From the NCBI GenBank assembly GCA_036365145.1, contig JAEOAD010000034.1:16397501-16461500 (forward strand): DNA of 64,000 bases, in the 5' to 3' direction. Numbering within the stretch: position 1 is the stretch's first letter; each line of letters starts with the position of its first letter. Source of the stretch: Orientallactaga sibirica. Its lineage: Eukaryota; Chordata; Mammalia; Rodentia; Dipodidae. A program made the translations under genes and the position numbers. Positions 46,683-56,945 of this stretch are shown here, in pieces. The notes under the pieces were generated by a model. It was not told where the DNA came from. It saw only the letters and a list, made by a program, of their open reading frames with translations, and made no database searches.

Positions 46683-47247
46683 TTGTTATTTTGTTTTTTA
46701 AAATTGACTTATATATTTTATTCTAGGGCCATGCGAGGACCATGCTTGACAACATCTCAGATAAAAGCAGAGTCTGAACTGAGATTTTGCACCCGATCCC
46801 ATTCAGTGGAGGGTGTGTTTTATTTGCATCTATATTATAAATAAACATTTTATAAGTTAAAAGCCTTTCAGTTTCTATTCCTTCCACTTCCTTCCTCCCC
46901 TCCCACCACTTTTTCTCTTCCCCATACACATAGGCAAAGATTATATGTGTGTATGAGAGTCTTCTATCTCATATACACACACATAAAATCCATTTTACTT
47001 TTATCTTTTAACTTCCTCATATGTTTGGGCTTATAGCTTCCTGTTATACATAAATCTTTCTGGCTATTCTCCTCTTAAAGAGTATAGTCAACACATATCT
47101 GGAGTCATGTTCCAGAAGAACGATAGGTCTCCAAGTCCTCCAAGATTTCTCTTAAGATTTTCTTTTTCTCTGATATTTGAATCACTTGAGATGCCTCTTC
47201 ATTTGGAATCTCGAGTTTTGTTTTCAGTTATTTTAATTTTTAATTTT

Positions 47248-47471
47248 TTTAAATACTATTTATTTGAGAGCAACAGACAGAGAGAGAAAGAGGAAAAGAG
47301 AGACAGGGAGAGAATGGGTTCACCAGGGCTTCCAGCCACTGCAAACGAACTCCAGATGTATGTGCCACCTTGTGCATCTGGCTTAAATGGGTCCTGGGGA
47401 ATTGAACCTTGAACCCGGGTCCTTAGGCTTCACAAGCAAGTGCTTAACTGCTAAGCCATCTCTTCAGCCCC
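47248..47471 (-). mobile_element. DIP-type SINE, minus strand (copy 2)
   Basis: Same as 43985-44208, carried by the tandem duplication rather than by new retroposition. Confidence 0.9.
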
Positions 47472-47659
47472 ACAAATGAAAACCAATATCATACCTAAAC
47501 TTGGGTAGAAACCAGCTATGAATTAAGTATCACAATCACACCCCAAAATTTCCATTATTGATAGCTATTCATACATTGAAAATTTGTAATGTAGGGTTGG
47601 TAGGCAAACTGATTTTCTTTCAGATAATATCCTATGCACTATTATAAAATTTAGCTTCA

Positions 47660-47883
47660 GGGTTGGAGAGATGGCTCAGCAGTTAAGGCATTTGTCTACA
47701 AAGCCAAAGGACCCATGTTCAACTCCCCAGGACCCATGTAAGCCAGATGCACAAGGAGGCACATGCCTCTGGAGTTCATTTGCAGAGGCTGGAGGTCCTG
47801 ATGTGCCCATTCTCTATCTGTCTCTTTATATCTCTTTCTCTCTCAAATAACTAAATAAAAATAAAACATAAAATAAAATTTAT
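47660..47883 (+). mobile_element. DIP-type SINE (copy 2)
   Basis: Same as 44398-44622, duplicated with the unit. Confidence 0.92.
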
Positions 47884-48605
47884 TTTCATTTAATTTTTGA
47901 CAGAATTTAAAATGCAAGAAATTTATTCTATAAATACCAACCAAATTAAAACAACAAAGTTAACATATATTATTTGTTTTTCATATTCTTTATTTTGTTG
48001 GTTGCATTGTAAGTGATAATTCATTTTAATTTTCATAACAATCCTCTGTAACAAGTTTTCCTCTTACTTTATAGATGATGCCATTGACACTCATTGAGAT
48101 AAATAAAATTCTGAAGAGCCCAGATGTAGGTGTTAGCAACAAGTCCACAACCTAAATTAATCAGCTATGGAAACATGAATCATTCGCCCGAGTATGGAAA
48201 AAGAACTCTCTACAGTGCATTGTGTGCTATAGCCAGTTGGCCTTGGCTTGCAAGGTCTGATTGTTCACATCCTTTCCCAGTCCTGATTTCAGTGGTATCC
48301 TGCTAATAGCTTGTTGTTCTCCATTGTGAATATATGGACATCATATTCATTAGCATATGTTATGAATCAGGAATCTGGGAGGAGAGACACTAGTTAAACA
48401 TTTGCTGGCATAACACTGATTTTATGATGTTATCAAACTCCTTTCGTTTATGTTCATTTTTATTCAGATGTTACTATAAAGTAGGATAGGAGAAAGCTAG
48501 TTTATTTTCTTAAGGCAGTTTCAGTTAATCATTGAGGCTCAAAGAGAACCATGATATGCCATCCCACATGCCACCACAAAAATAGAACTCATCTGGTGGA
48601 GACCT

Positions 48606-48881
48606 ATCTATAGCACGCCCTGCCACCCAGTGTAGCAGCTACCTAGACAGATGGCCCTCAATGGGCTGGCCCAGGGATCCACCCTTAAAATCCACCAGCC
48701 AGCTGGACCTTCCCTTCCCTATAAAAGGCTCTTGGCTTCTTCCTGATGCAGACTCTGCTAGTTCTTCTCCACCCAGTCTTGCTGAGAGGGTAGTGAGGAG
48801 AGCATAAAACTGTTTCTTGTTTTGGATGGCTCTTTTGCTTGTCTCTGTCTTATAGATTGGGGTAACTTCTCACTTTGATTA
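48606..48881 (+). promoter_or_regulatory. TATA-containing LTR-like segment (copy 2)
   Basis: TATAAAA at 48720-48726; identical to the copy 1 segment except for one C in the run upstream. Confidence 0.4.
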
Positions 48882-49563
48882 CAGACATGCTTTTCCTCTG
48901 GTTTCCGAATCTCCCATGTGTATATTTTTCTTACACTCCAGATCTACCACATGGGTACTCTCACCAACCCTAGGCTTCCTACCTATGTAATTACTTTAAA
49001 GTTTGAACAACCGTGAGTATAACTCTCTTCACTAAAAGCCCAAATTTCTCTTAACTCCACATGCTTGCAGCTCTTCTCCAGGATTTTTTTCCCAAAATCT
49101 TCAGTTTCTCTTCAATAAATCTTACAAACTATTCAATATTTCCACATCAGAACTTTCCAGGTTTATGACTGTTCTTGTTTTCCTTCGTAGATCCCAATCT
49201 CCCTTACATAAACCCCACAATCTGTGATTTATCCTGTAACTAAACCCAACAATTTCTCCCTTATTTATCAATTCTTTGTTGAAGATAGAACAGAACCCAA
49301 AATTTGGTTCTCATAAATTCTGGGTTACCCCTCACAAACCCCCAAATCCTGCATCAATACCAGAGGATCAAATGTTTTTAAGATGGCCCTCTACCTTCAT
49401 CAAAGTAAAAGATAGTGAAATTTATATGAAGACAGCAGAGATCATAATGATAAATACATCAAAGAAGAAAATGTCACTGCACTATACATTAAGGAAAATA
49501 AGGATTGAGGGATTTATAAAGTACAGATCATTAGTAAAATTCTAGTAAGGATTATTTTGTTAG

Positions 49564-49677
49564 AACCAGGTATAATGGTGCAGACCAGTAATCTAAGCAT
49601 TTTGAAAATAGAGGAAGGAGAATCAGTTCAGCCTTGGCTGCCTAGTAAGTATGAAGCCAGTTCAGGATATACACTGA
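49564..49677 (+). mobile_element. Diverged B1-like SINE (copy 2)
   Basis: Identical counterpart of 46302-46415. Confidence 0.65.
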
Positions 49678-49806
49678 GTGTGTGTATATATATATACTAT
49701 TTATTTAATTCATTTAATTACTTATCTTTCAAATTACATCTAATGCAATCAAATTGATATAAGCATTAAAGGCTTTTAAATATTTTGTTTGTTTTATTTT
49801 ATATTG

Positions 49807-49944
49807 TTTTTTTGAGGTAGGGTCTCACTATAGTCCAGGTTGACCTGGAATTCACTATGTAGTCTCAAGCTGGCCTCAATCTCACAGCAATCCTCCTACC
49901 TCTGCCTCTGAAGTGCTGGGATTAAAGGTGTGCGTCACTACGCT
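49807..49944 (-). mobile_element. B1 SINE, minus strand (copy 2)
   Basis: Identical counterpart of 46545-46682. Confidence 0.9.
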
Positions 49945-49966
49945 TTGTTATTTTGTTTTTTTAAAA

Positions 49967-50342
49967 TATTTTATTCATTTATTTATTGGAGAGAAATAGG
50001 CAGATAGCCGGGCGTGGTGGCGCACGCCTTTAATCCCAGCACTCGGGAGGCAGAGGTAGGAGGATCGCTGTGAGTTCGAGGCCAGCCTGAGACTACATAG
50101 TTAATTCCAGGTCAGCCTGAGCTAAAGTGAGACCCTACCTCGAAAAACCAAAAAAAAAAAAAAAAAAAAAGAGAAATAGGCAGATAGAGAGAATGGGCAC
50201 ACCAGGGCCTCTAGCAACTGCAAATGAACTCCACATGCACCACCTTGTGCATCTGGCTTACATGGGTACTGGGGAATCTATTAGCCTGGGTCCTTAGATT
50301 TTTCAGGAAAGGACTTTAACCACTAAGCCATCTCTCTAGCTC
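49967..50342 (-). mobile_element. DIP-type SINE, minus strand, split by a B1
   Basis: The left part is the reversed tail (attcatttatttattggaga) up to 50007. The right part resumes at 50171 with the same gagaaataggcagatag and runs to the reversed head aagccatctctctagctccc. Its tail abuts the end of the tandem duplication. Confidence 0.88.
50007..50170 (+). mobile_element. Near-intact B1 SINE with 17-bp target-site duplication
   Basis: gccgggcgtggtggcgcacg retains CpGs and an A-box-like segment, and gtgagttcgaggcc is a good B box. It has the rodent B1 internal partial duplication (cctgagactacatag / cctgagctaaagtgag) and ends in a pure A-run. It is flanked by gagaaataggcagatag at 49991-50007 and 50171-50187. 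It looks young. Confidence 0.95.
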
Positions 50343-50384
50343 CCAATGTTTTATTTTTTGTGCTATAATATTTTTTGCATTTAT

Positions 50385-50613
50385 TTATTTATTTATTCAT
50401 TTATTTATTTAAAAATGAGAGAGGGAGTTTGCATACCATGGCTTCCAGCCACTGAATTGAACTCCAGACGTGTACACCACTTAGTGCACATCTGCAACCT
50501 TGCACTTGCATCACCTTGTGTGTCTGGCTTACATTTGGGATCTGGAGAGTCGAACATGGGTCCTTAGGCTTTGCAGACAAGCACTTTAACTGCTAAACCA
50601 TCTCTCCAGCCAA
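50385..50613 (-). mobile_element. Long-variant DIP-type SINE, minus strand
   Basis: (ttta)n tail, then a reversed body with the extra segment (gtgcacatctgcaaccttgc acttgcatcac) and the reversed head accatctctccagcc. Confidence 0.85.
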
Positions 50614-51621
50614 CTGTTTTGCTTTAGTTCATTACATGTGCACCGTTTTTTCCTTAAGATGTGTCCTCACAGTCCTTAGAGGGAAACAGCTTTGGTGATT
50701 GCTGAGTTTGAACTTCCGTCTTGCTAAATTGGAAAGCAATAAATGTTTGCTGTTTAAAACATCAGACTGAGTGAGGATGACTGGGTTCTGCAAGTGAAAA
50801 AATCTAGAATTTTCTTGAGCCTGCCCTTGTAGTCTCCAGTTTGCTAGAGATCAGAGAAGGATCTGGCTTCATTTAACCTCTTTCCTAAGTTACATAGAAC
50901 TGTTTTACCATGAACAACTCTAGTCCCTCCCTGGGAAGAAGTTTTCCTTTCCTAGAATAAAGGTTTACATATGATCCTGACATTCTTGTTGGTTAAGCTC
51001 AGCTCTAAAACTTGGTTTCATGGCTGGCCTCTTCTTCAGCCAGTCTCCTGAGTCCAGATGTATTAGCTTGTTGTCAGACTCACCTGAGCCTGAGGATAAA
51101 GCCCACCAGAATGAGATTATAAATAAATGTTTATCCGGTGGATACGCCTTCTTTTCAGCTTTTCATCTCTCTTGAACTTCCTGGTACTGACTCCAGTAAG
51201 CCCATCTGAGATTGGGGGAGAGGGAGCTACTCCCACTTGTGTGATCTCTACCCATTCTCGCCTTTCACATGTACCTTATTTTCTTTCCTTCTCTTAATCT
51301 AATAACGTCTATTTAAGTCTTACCCTCTGGTGTATGGATTTTAATTCTTTAATTTCATAAGACAAGATTCTGGGGTTACCCAAAATTTATTGGTGTGTTG
51401 GCATATTGGTGTATTGGCAAGGAACTCAACACTCCCACTACAAGATGAAAAGCCAGTTCCTGGGAGGCTGAAGCAGGAGGATCCTCACAAATTTGAACTA
51501 CATTTTTTTTTTTTTTTAAATCACAGCTTTTAAAATGGAAGAGCCTCCATTTACTCTGTTTGAATTTTTTCTGTAATTTTGCTTACTTATTTAGTTTTAC
51601 ATTCTGTTCATCCTAGTGAAG
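50614..51621. other. Unclassified sequence, partly LTR-like
   Basis: Less AT-rich than average. It contains aataaatg near 50740 and ataaataaatg near 51120, plus ttatccggtggatacgcc, wording that could come from an LTR R-U5 region. A short B1-like scrap lies at 51455-51495 (gggaggctgaagcaggagga). I could not find boundaries. Confidence 0.35.
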
Positions 51622-52156
51622 TGCCAAGAACCCCAAATGAAGGTTGGGGTCCTCGGGAGTCACCCAGTGAACCAAGAAAGCTGAGACACTCGAATGCAAG
51701 TTAGCAGCAGGATTCTTTATTCTCAAACCTAGGCAGGGGCTCAATGCACACAGATAGATGCAACGGGAGTGGGAGAGAGCCTCGGCCTTCAGAGGGAAGG
51801 GGTTTATATAGGGAAAGGAGTGGGAAAGGAGCACAGGGGCTACATCATATTGCGACTTTTAAAATAATTGGCTCTAGGAGGGCACGCACGGGAACATTCC
51901 AGACTGCTTATCTCAGGTCAGTAGACCTTTTGCAGAACTTATCTGTTGCAAGAGGCCGGAGGCCCCCTGCGGCTGAGTACCTCTGGAATGCCCTTGAAGT
52001 GAAGACTCCCCAGAAACAGGACAGGGGCAGGGGGCTGCAGCTGAGCAAGCAAGCATTGGGTTATAGAAGCGAAGGTCAGCGCATTAGCCAGCAAGTTCCT
52101 TATCTGAGTCAGGCCTAGGCTTTTTATTTAAAATGGCTGTCTGTTCTAAAATAGCA
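51622..52156 (-). mobile_element. LTR, minus strand, CpG-richer
   Basis: Left edge TGCCAAGAACCCCAAATG. On the minus strand an AATAAA lies near 51718 (ttctttattctc in plus), a TATA-like gtttatatagg near 51809, and a probable U3 start near 52156 (reading TGCTATTTTAGAACAG). It retains roughly ten CpGs, unlike its surroundings, suggesting a relatively young insertion. No convincing target-site duplication was found, so the right edge is uncertain. The 124-codon plus frame across it is an LTR shadow. Confidence 0.65.
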
Positions 52157-52972
52157 GTACTGTTGTCTGGCTATTGAATGAAGTTACAAGAAGCCAGATG
52201 TAGCATGCTATTTCTTTCTGGTCTCTCACTAGGTAGTGAGGCCCTCTTTATCCAGTGTTATACCTATCTGGTCCTAGATCATTGGCGGATACATAATAAA
52301 AATTCAGCATATTTTTTGACACAATAAAAGGGATTTGTTGATTAATATAGCTTAAGAAAAACATAGAAATATAATTTTAAGCAAACCTTATTTAAGCAAC
52401 TTAATAATGCCTCCAATACATCTCTCTCACTCTCTCTTGTTCTCATTCCTGCTCTCTGCCTCCCATGTGTACAGTAACACCAATTTTATTCTTTGTGTGG
52501 CTTCCCTGGTGGAATCCAGATGTATCCCATCATGCTAAATTTCATCAGTCTGGATTTTCAGTTATAAGCAAAAGCGGCTAACACTGAAAGAACTACCACA
52601 ATCTTGGAATAGTTTTCACTTGATTCTGAAATGGAAACAGATATAATAGATGCTTTCTATTTGAGGCTTCATATGTCTACATTGAAATTCAGCAGAGAGA
52701 GACCATGTGCTTCTTCCCTACCACAGACTTAACAGCTAAGGGCTCATCCCAGGTCCAATGAACATATGACCAAGACTGGGATAAAAGATGAGAGAGGGAA
52801 GCATAAGGTAATAAAATGAAGTGTGGACTGGAAGTGGAATAGTTTTTCCCCAAACCCAAGGTCTTCTTAGGTAGAGGAAATGGAGAATTGAAACAACCAA
52901 ATAACACTCACCACACTGTCCGTTGTTTTTCCACGGATTAGTGAAAGTAAAATGTGTCCTGAAGACGGGCAC
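52157..52972. other. No feature recognised
   Basis: Unique; a small perfect hairpin with 7-bp arms (ctcactaggtagtgag) occurs near 52225. Confidence 0.45.
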
Positions 52973-53260
52973 TGTTTTGGGAAGGTTCTGGAACTTTTAG
53001 GGGATAACATTTTGCTGAAGGAAGTGGGTATTGGATGTGGGCCTTGAGGTTTGATAGGCCTGCCCCACTTCCTGTTGCTTGTTTCCTGCCTCTGGCTAGA
53101 ATGTGAGCAGCCTAGATCATACTTCTAACTCCATGCTTCATGTCTTCTGTGCCATATGGGTCCTACTCCCTGGAAACATGAGTCAAAATAACCCCTTTCC
53201 TTCTTAAGGTGGCCTCTGATCAGGTATTTGATCACAACAAAGAGAAAGTAGCTAATTCAT
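52973..53260 (+). mobile_element. ORR1/MaLR-like LTR 3' part
   Basis: gaaggttctggaacttttag, gtgggccttgaggtttgata, aacatgagtcaaaataaccc, caggtatttgatcacaacaa agagaaagtagc: the order of ORR1-like LTR 3' halves. Confidence 0.7.
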
Positions 53261-54739
53261 TGTCCAAATATATGAAAACGTTTAATATGTTTTCATACAC
53301 AGGCCCCATAGACCATGGATTAAAACATAATTGTGTGATGAGTAGATCACAAAAATGCTTACCATGTTTGAAGGAGGGTCTTTCCCTGCTCTTCTCTCAA
53401 ATCCTCGCTTCAGAGTCATGCTTTGTTTACTATGCAAGCTCAGATTCAAATCAAACTGACACTTGCCTCACTCATGCCTTTTTCAAGATTCTAATGAATG
53501 CATTAGGAATATTTGAATGGCTTTGAAAGATCTTCCACACCACAAAAACACCCAACTGACCTTTTAAAGATAGGAAGCTTCATTTTAAAATGGATAGATT
53601 CTTGAATGTGGGTCTTAGTATATAAACCAACCATTAAACACAGCTCAAGATATAATTTAGAAAGAGAGAAAGCAGCGCATTTCTTCAAATTTATTTATTT
53701 ATTTATTGTTATTGTCACAGAGGGAAGATTATTCCCTCCACCAGTTGGTTTCATGTTTTTAAGTTTTCTTGATTGATACTCTGGGTAAAAGCTTCAAAGG
53801 AACAAAATTTTTGCTAAAAGCTATACTTACGTGATTCTCTCAAACCACCAGCATTTAAAGGCTAGTTTCTAGGGTATAGAATAAAAGGATTTAAGAACAC
53901 AATTAGGAACTTGTTCTAGCAATTAGAGCTGAGTTTAATTACAAACTAACCTCTTGATAGACCATTTGACAGTCAGTGTAAAGTGAGGGAAAGAGATCAG
54001 AAAATTGCTAGCAGCAGCAGTGGAAGAATGTCCCCACATATTTATTTCTGCTCACATTATCTCCAGGCCTGGTGCTACTTTCATGATAAAAAGATATCAA
54101 AGTCTCTTCTTTAAAATGGATTATGTTTAACCTGGCAATGGGGTTTTATTTTTGCATGCATTCTCTTCCACGCGTCTAATGTCCAGGCTGAGATTCTGAA
54201 CTTTTGCTCATCTGACAATAACTGAGCCGATTGTGTCCCTTCTCCACCCTAAGAGACATATCCTTTTAGTAGGACAGAGTACCAATTATGCTCAGAACCT
54301 AAAGTACTAAAGACCAAGAGGACTCAGATATCACCTGGACCCACTGAAGCATTATAGATGTGCACATCTGGATTCTGAAAAAGATGTAACTTCCCTAAAG
54401 TCAGGGAACAGCAATGAGGCTAAGATCCCCACATTGAATTCTGCATTTGAAATGTCACCAAGGTCCCACTTTGGAATCAAGGACGAGTTTATGATTCCTG
54501 TGGTGGCACAGGAATCATTTATTTTCTTCCTGTTAGCATTTCCCAAAATAGACCCCTCAAAAAGATAAATAGGAGGCCATGCTTTCACTGTTGCTCCCCC
54601 CCCCCTTAAGAACCAGGACTCAGATTCATTTACTAGCCATGTTACATGGATACAGCTCTATGCAGAGCCGTGCTGGCCTTGTGCACAGAGCCAATTATAT
54701 TACGGGCAGAGCTGAGCCGAGTGGGAGAAGGCATGTGGT
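53261..54739. other. No gene recognised; poly-C run
   Basis: Unique. A C-run of 11-12 bases lies at 54595-54605. The 105-codon frame 53209-53526 begins in the LTR and has no motif. Confidence 0.45.
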
Positions 54740-54865
54740 TAGGAATTAGGAGAATTGGCACCATGCCCTACTCTGTTATTTTCTAGCCATAACCAGGCCT
54801 TCTCACATCACTCATTTCACCTCTCTTGACTTCTAAGTGGGGAAAGCAATTTCTTACCTAAAATT
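54740..54865 (+). mobile_element. MIR-like fragment
   Basis: ctgttattttctagccataa, tcacatcactcatttcacct, aagtggggaaagcaatttct; MIR core pattern. Confidence 0.55.
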
Positions 54866-54879
54866 GCATGATTTCTGTA

Positions 54880-55060
54880 AATATTACAGAGTACCTACTA
54901 TGTGGCCAACACTACACTATGTTCTAGAAATGTACAAGTCAAACAAAGCCCCTGAACTCAAAGAGCTTATATTATACTGTGGCATGGTCACTAAGGCAGA
55001 GATTTAGACAGAGGTGAAGGAAGCTAAGGAATGTGTGATAAAACAATCTAGAGGAGAAGC
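54880..55060 (+). mobile_element. L2/MIR-family relic
   Basis: agagtacctactatgtggcc aacactacactatgttctag ... ctcaaagagcttatattata is the familiar ancient mammalian LINE-2-type 3' text. Confidence 0.6.
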
Positions 55061-55261
55061 ATTCATAGCTAGGAGATTGGTCTATGAAAAGAACAGAAGC
55101 TGCCCAATAGGTAGGAATTTTCTAGCTTTCTGAATTTATACAGTTTTTGCTTAAACCTTATGCATCTCATTTTAATTCCGTATAAAGCAGAGCTATAAAA
55201 ATGTGCCGCAGATGCATTTTGTGAGGGTGTATGCTTAGTAGTCAAGGATGTAGCATCCATG

Positions 55262-55374
55262 TAGCCAGATGTGTGATGTGCAGCTGTATGTTCAGTCTCT
55301 CAGAAAACTGAGTGGAGAGGAGGCCTGGAGCTGAATCACACCAGACAACATAGTGAGATCCCATCTCAAAAACA
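55262..55374 (+). mobile_element. Diverged B1-like SINE
   Basis: ccagatgtgtgatgtgcagc ... cagacaacatagtgagatcc catctcaaaaac. Confidence 0.65.
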
Positions 55375-55672
55375 GAGACACAGAGGCTCTCAAAACCTCA
55401 TCACAAAAGTAGAACTAAAATGGTCCCAATGTAGCTCAGGGAAATTCGCAGAAGGGGGGGGTGGAAAGAGTGTTAGAGCCACAAGTTGGATCATTATGCA
55501 CCGAGACTTGGCCTATCCCCCATAACTCTTGTATAATCCCACAATGCATGACCCACATTTCCCATTGATGAGGGTCCCTTTGGAGGGGGGAAGACAGGGA
55601 GGAGGATAATGGAGTCACCAATATGATTGTAAAATTAGAATAATATAAATGAAATAATAAATTATTTAAAAA
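55370..55672 (+). mobile_element. LINE-1 3' UTR end, plus strand
   Basis: Homologous to 5230-5545 (cagagacacagaggctc, gctcagggaaattcgcagaa, gggggtggaaag, cattatgcac, ccctttggaggggggaagac) with an A/T-rich end. The polypurine tract is conserved. Confidence 0.7.
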
Positions 55673-55699
55673 AGATTTTTTTAAAAAAAGCAAGAGCCA

Positions 55700-55985
55700 C
55701 GGTTATAAACATATAGATATATAAGGCAATTTGATGGTCTCAGTATATCTATTTAGCCAAAGAACAGCTGTAGCTTCCTTAAAGGGCCTATGACCTTTCA
55801 AGCCAGTGGCTTTTGATTAGGTCTCAGTACCAGTCATGAATCCCCTCACAGAGAGCAGGCCTCAAATCCAATGAGAGAGCAGTTAAGTTACCCCCATAAT
55901 TTATGTGCCACTATTGTACCACTTGGCACATTTTGCCTGTGTGGTTGATTGTATAGCTTGAAGGATCCACTGTTTGTTTATTGTC
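55700..55985 (-). mobile_element. LINE-1 3' UTR fragment, minus strand
   Basis: gggcctatgacctttcaagc, aggcctcaaatccaatgaga, gttacccccataatttatgt, gtatagcttgaaggatccac; the same order as 35950-36160. Confidence 0.7.
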
Positions 55986-56235
55986 TTTTCAATCTCTTAT
56001 TGACTTCTTTCATGAACAGGTCTTAATTATTACTAAATTCAATTTCTTGAGTTCTTGACTTCTCTGATTATTGGCATTTGTTTTTGGCTAAACTTTGTTT
56101 CCTTCAAACGTCATGGAAAATCCATCTTTACTTTTAAAGTACTTATGATTTTATTTTTGTTATTTGGATTTATAATAAACTTCAAATGAAATTAAATAAA
56201 ATTAAACAAAGCAAACAAACTAAATTAAATCAGTG
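55986..56235. other. No feature recognised
   Basis: AT-rich spacer. Confidence 0.5.
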
Positions 56236-56408
56236 TGGGACTTGGGAGATTGCTTAGTGGTTAAAGGTGCTTGTTTGCAAAGCCTGCCAGGGAGGGTTCA
56301 GTTCCCATCCACCCATAAAAGCTGAATGCAAGGATTGGTACAGAATCTAGGATTCCATTTGTAGTGGCAAGAGATGCTGGCATGCAAATGCATGTGTCCA
56401 CATGTGCG
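56236..56408 (+). mobile_element. Diverged tRNA-headed SINE
   Basis: gggacttgggagattgctta gtggttaaaggtgcttg, then a degraded body, running into a CA microsatellite like the copy at 11738. Confidence 0.7.
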
Positions 56409-56410
56409 TG

Positions 56411-56450
<40 letters not shown>
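56409..56450 (+). repeat. (CG)n(CA)n microsatellite
   Basis: tgcgcgcgcaca then (CA)n; alternating purine-pyrimidine, a possible Z-DNA former. Confidence 0.95.
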
Positions 56451-56451
<1 letters not shown>

Positions 56452-56614
56452 TTAACTTAATCAATTAAGTAATTAAAAAATGATAAGACAAATCTAATAT
56501 TAATTGTTGCCACAGTTTCTTGTGAACACACTTTGAGCTCTTTAAAGGACTAATATGTAGTCACAACTGATTAAGAGTACAGTATTTATCTTATTTCTAC
56601 ACTATGATTCTGTT
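56451..56614. other. No feature recognised
   Basis: AT-rich spacer. Confidence 0.5.
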
Positions 56615-56945
56615 TAAGTGTTTGTGTGCGTGTGTTTGTGTTGGTATATGCTGTGTGAGTGCCAGAACATGTCATGGCATTAGTGTAGAGGTAAGAGGAC
56701 TACTTTAGTGTGTTTTTCAGCTTCTACTTTGTTTGAGACAGTCTTCTGTTGTTCACTACTGCATATACCAGGTTCATTGGCACGTGAGTTTCCCAGGATT
56801 CTCTTATCTCTGCCTTGCATCTCACCATAAGAGTGTTGGGACAACAGATGCTTGCACAATTGCTTCAGGGATTACATGGTTCTGGATTTCTGAATTCAGG
56901 TCCTCAGCTTATATAGCAGGACCAGGAAAATCTCCAAAGCCCTAA
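56615..56945 (-). mobile_element. B4-like SINE, minus strand
   Basis: A TG-rich left end, then gagacagtcttctgttgttc actactgcatatacc, tctctgccttgcatctcacc, gttctggatttctgaattca and aaaatctccaaagccc (reversed head). Confidence 0.7.

Larger units (their letters stand above)
43441..46703 (+). repeat. 3.26-kb tandem duplication, copy 1
   Basis: From tgacttatatattttattct to the ttttttaaaa at 46694-46703. Copy 2 follows immediately, head to tail. Three open frames in copy 1 (starts 43844, 46014, 46295) recur with identical translations at 47107, 49276 and 49557. Copy 1 contains a reversed DIP, a forward DIP, a MIR-like piece, a TATA-containing GC-richer segment, a diverged B1-like and a reversed B1. 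Confidence 0.97.
46704..49966 (+). repeat. 3.26-kb tandem duplication, copy 2
   Basis: Same sequence as copy 1, offset by 3261-3264 bp depending on small indels. Differences seen by eye: GG/G (43512/46776), C-run shift (43630s/46893s), T5/T4 (44350/47612), C4/C3 (45450/48712), caaatcc/caatctcc (45936/49197), and T6/T7 at the end (46694/49955). No isolated base substitution was noticed. Confidence 0.97.

Noticed and set aside
46680..46720. Recombination between B1 copies as the cause of the tandem duplication
   Set aside because: The B1s at the two ends (43302-43430 plus, 46545-46682 minus) are in opposite orientation and lie outside or inside the breakpoint, so direct-repeat recombination does not fit.
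51744..52118. 124-codon open frame
   Set aside because: It lies antisense across a minus-strand LTR. Low stop density there reflects the GC-richer LTR.
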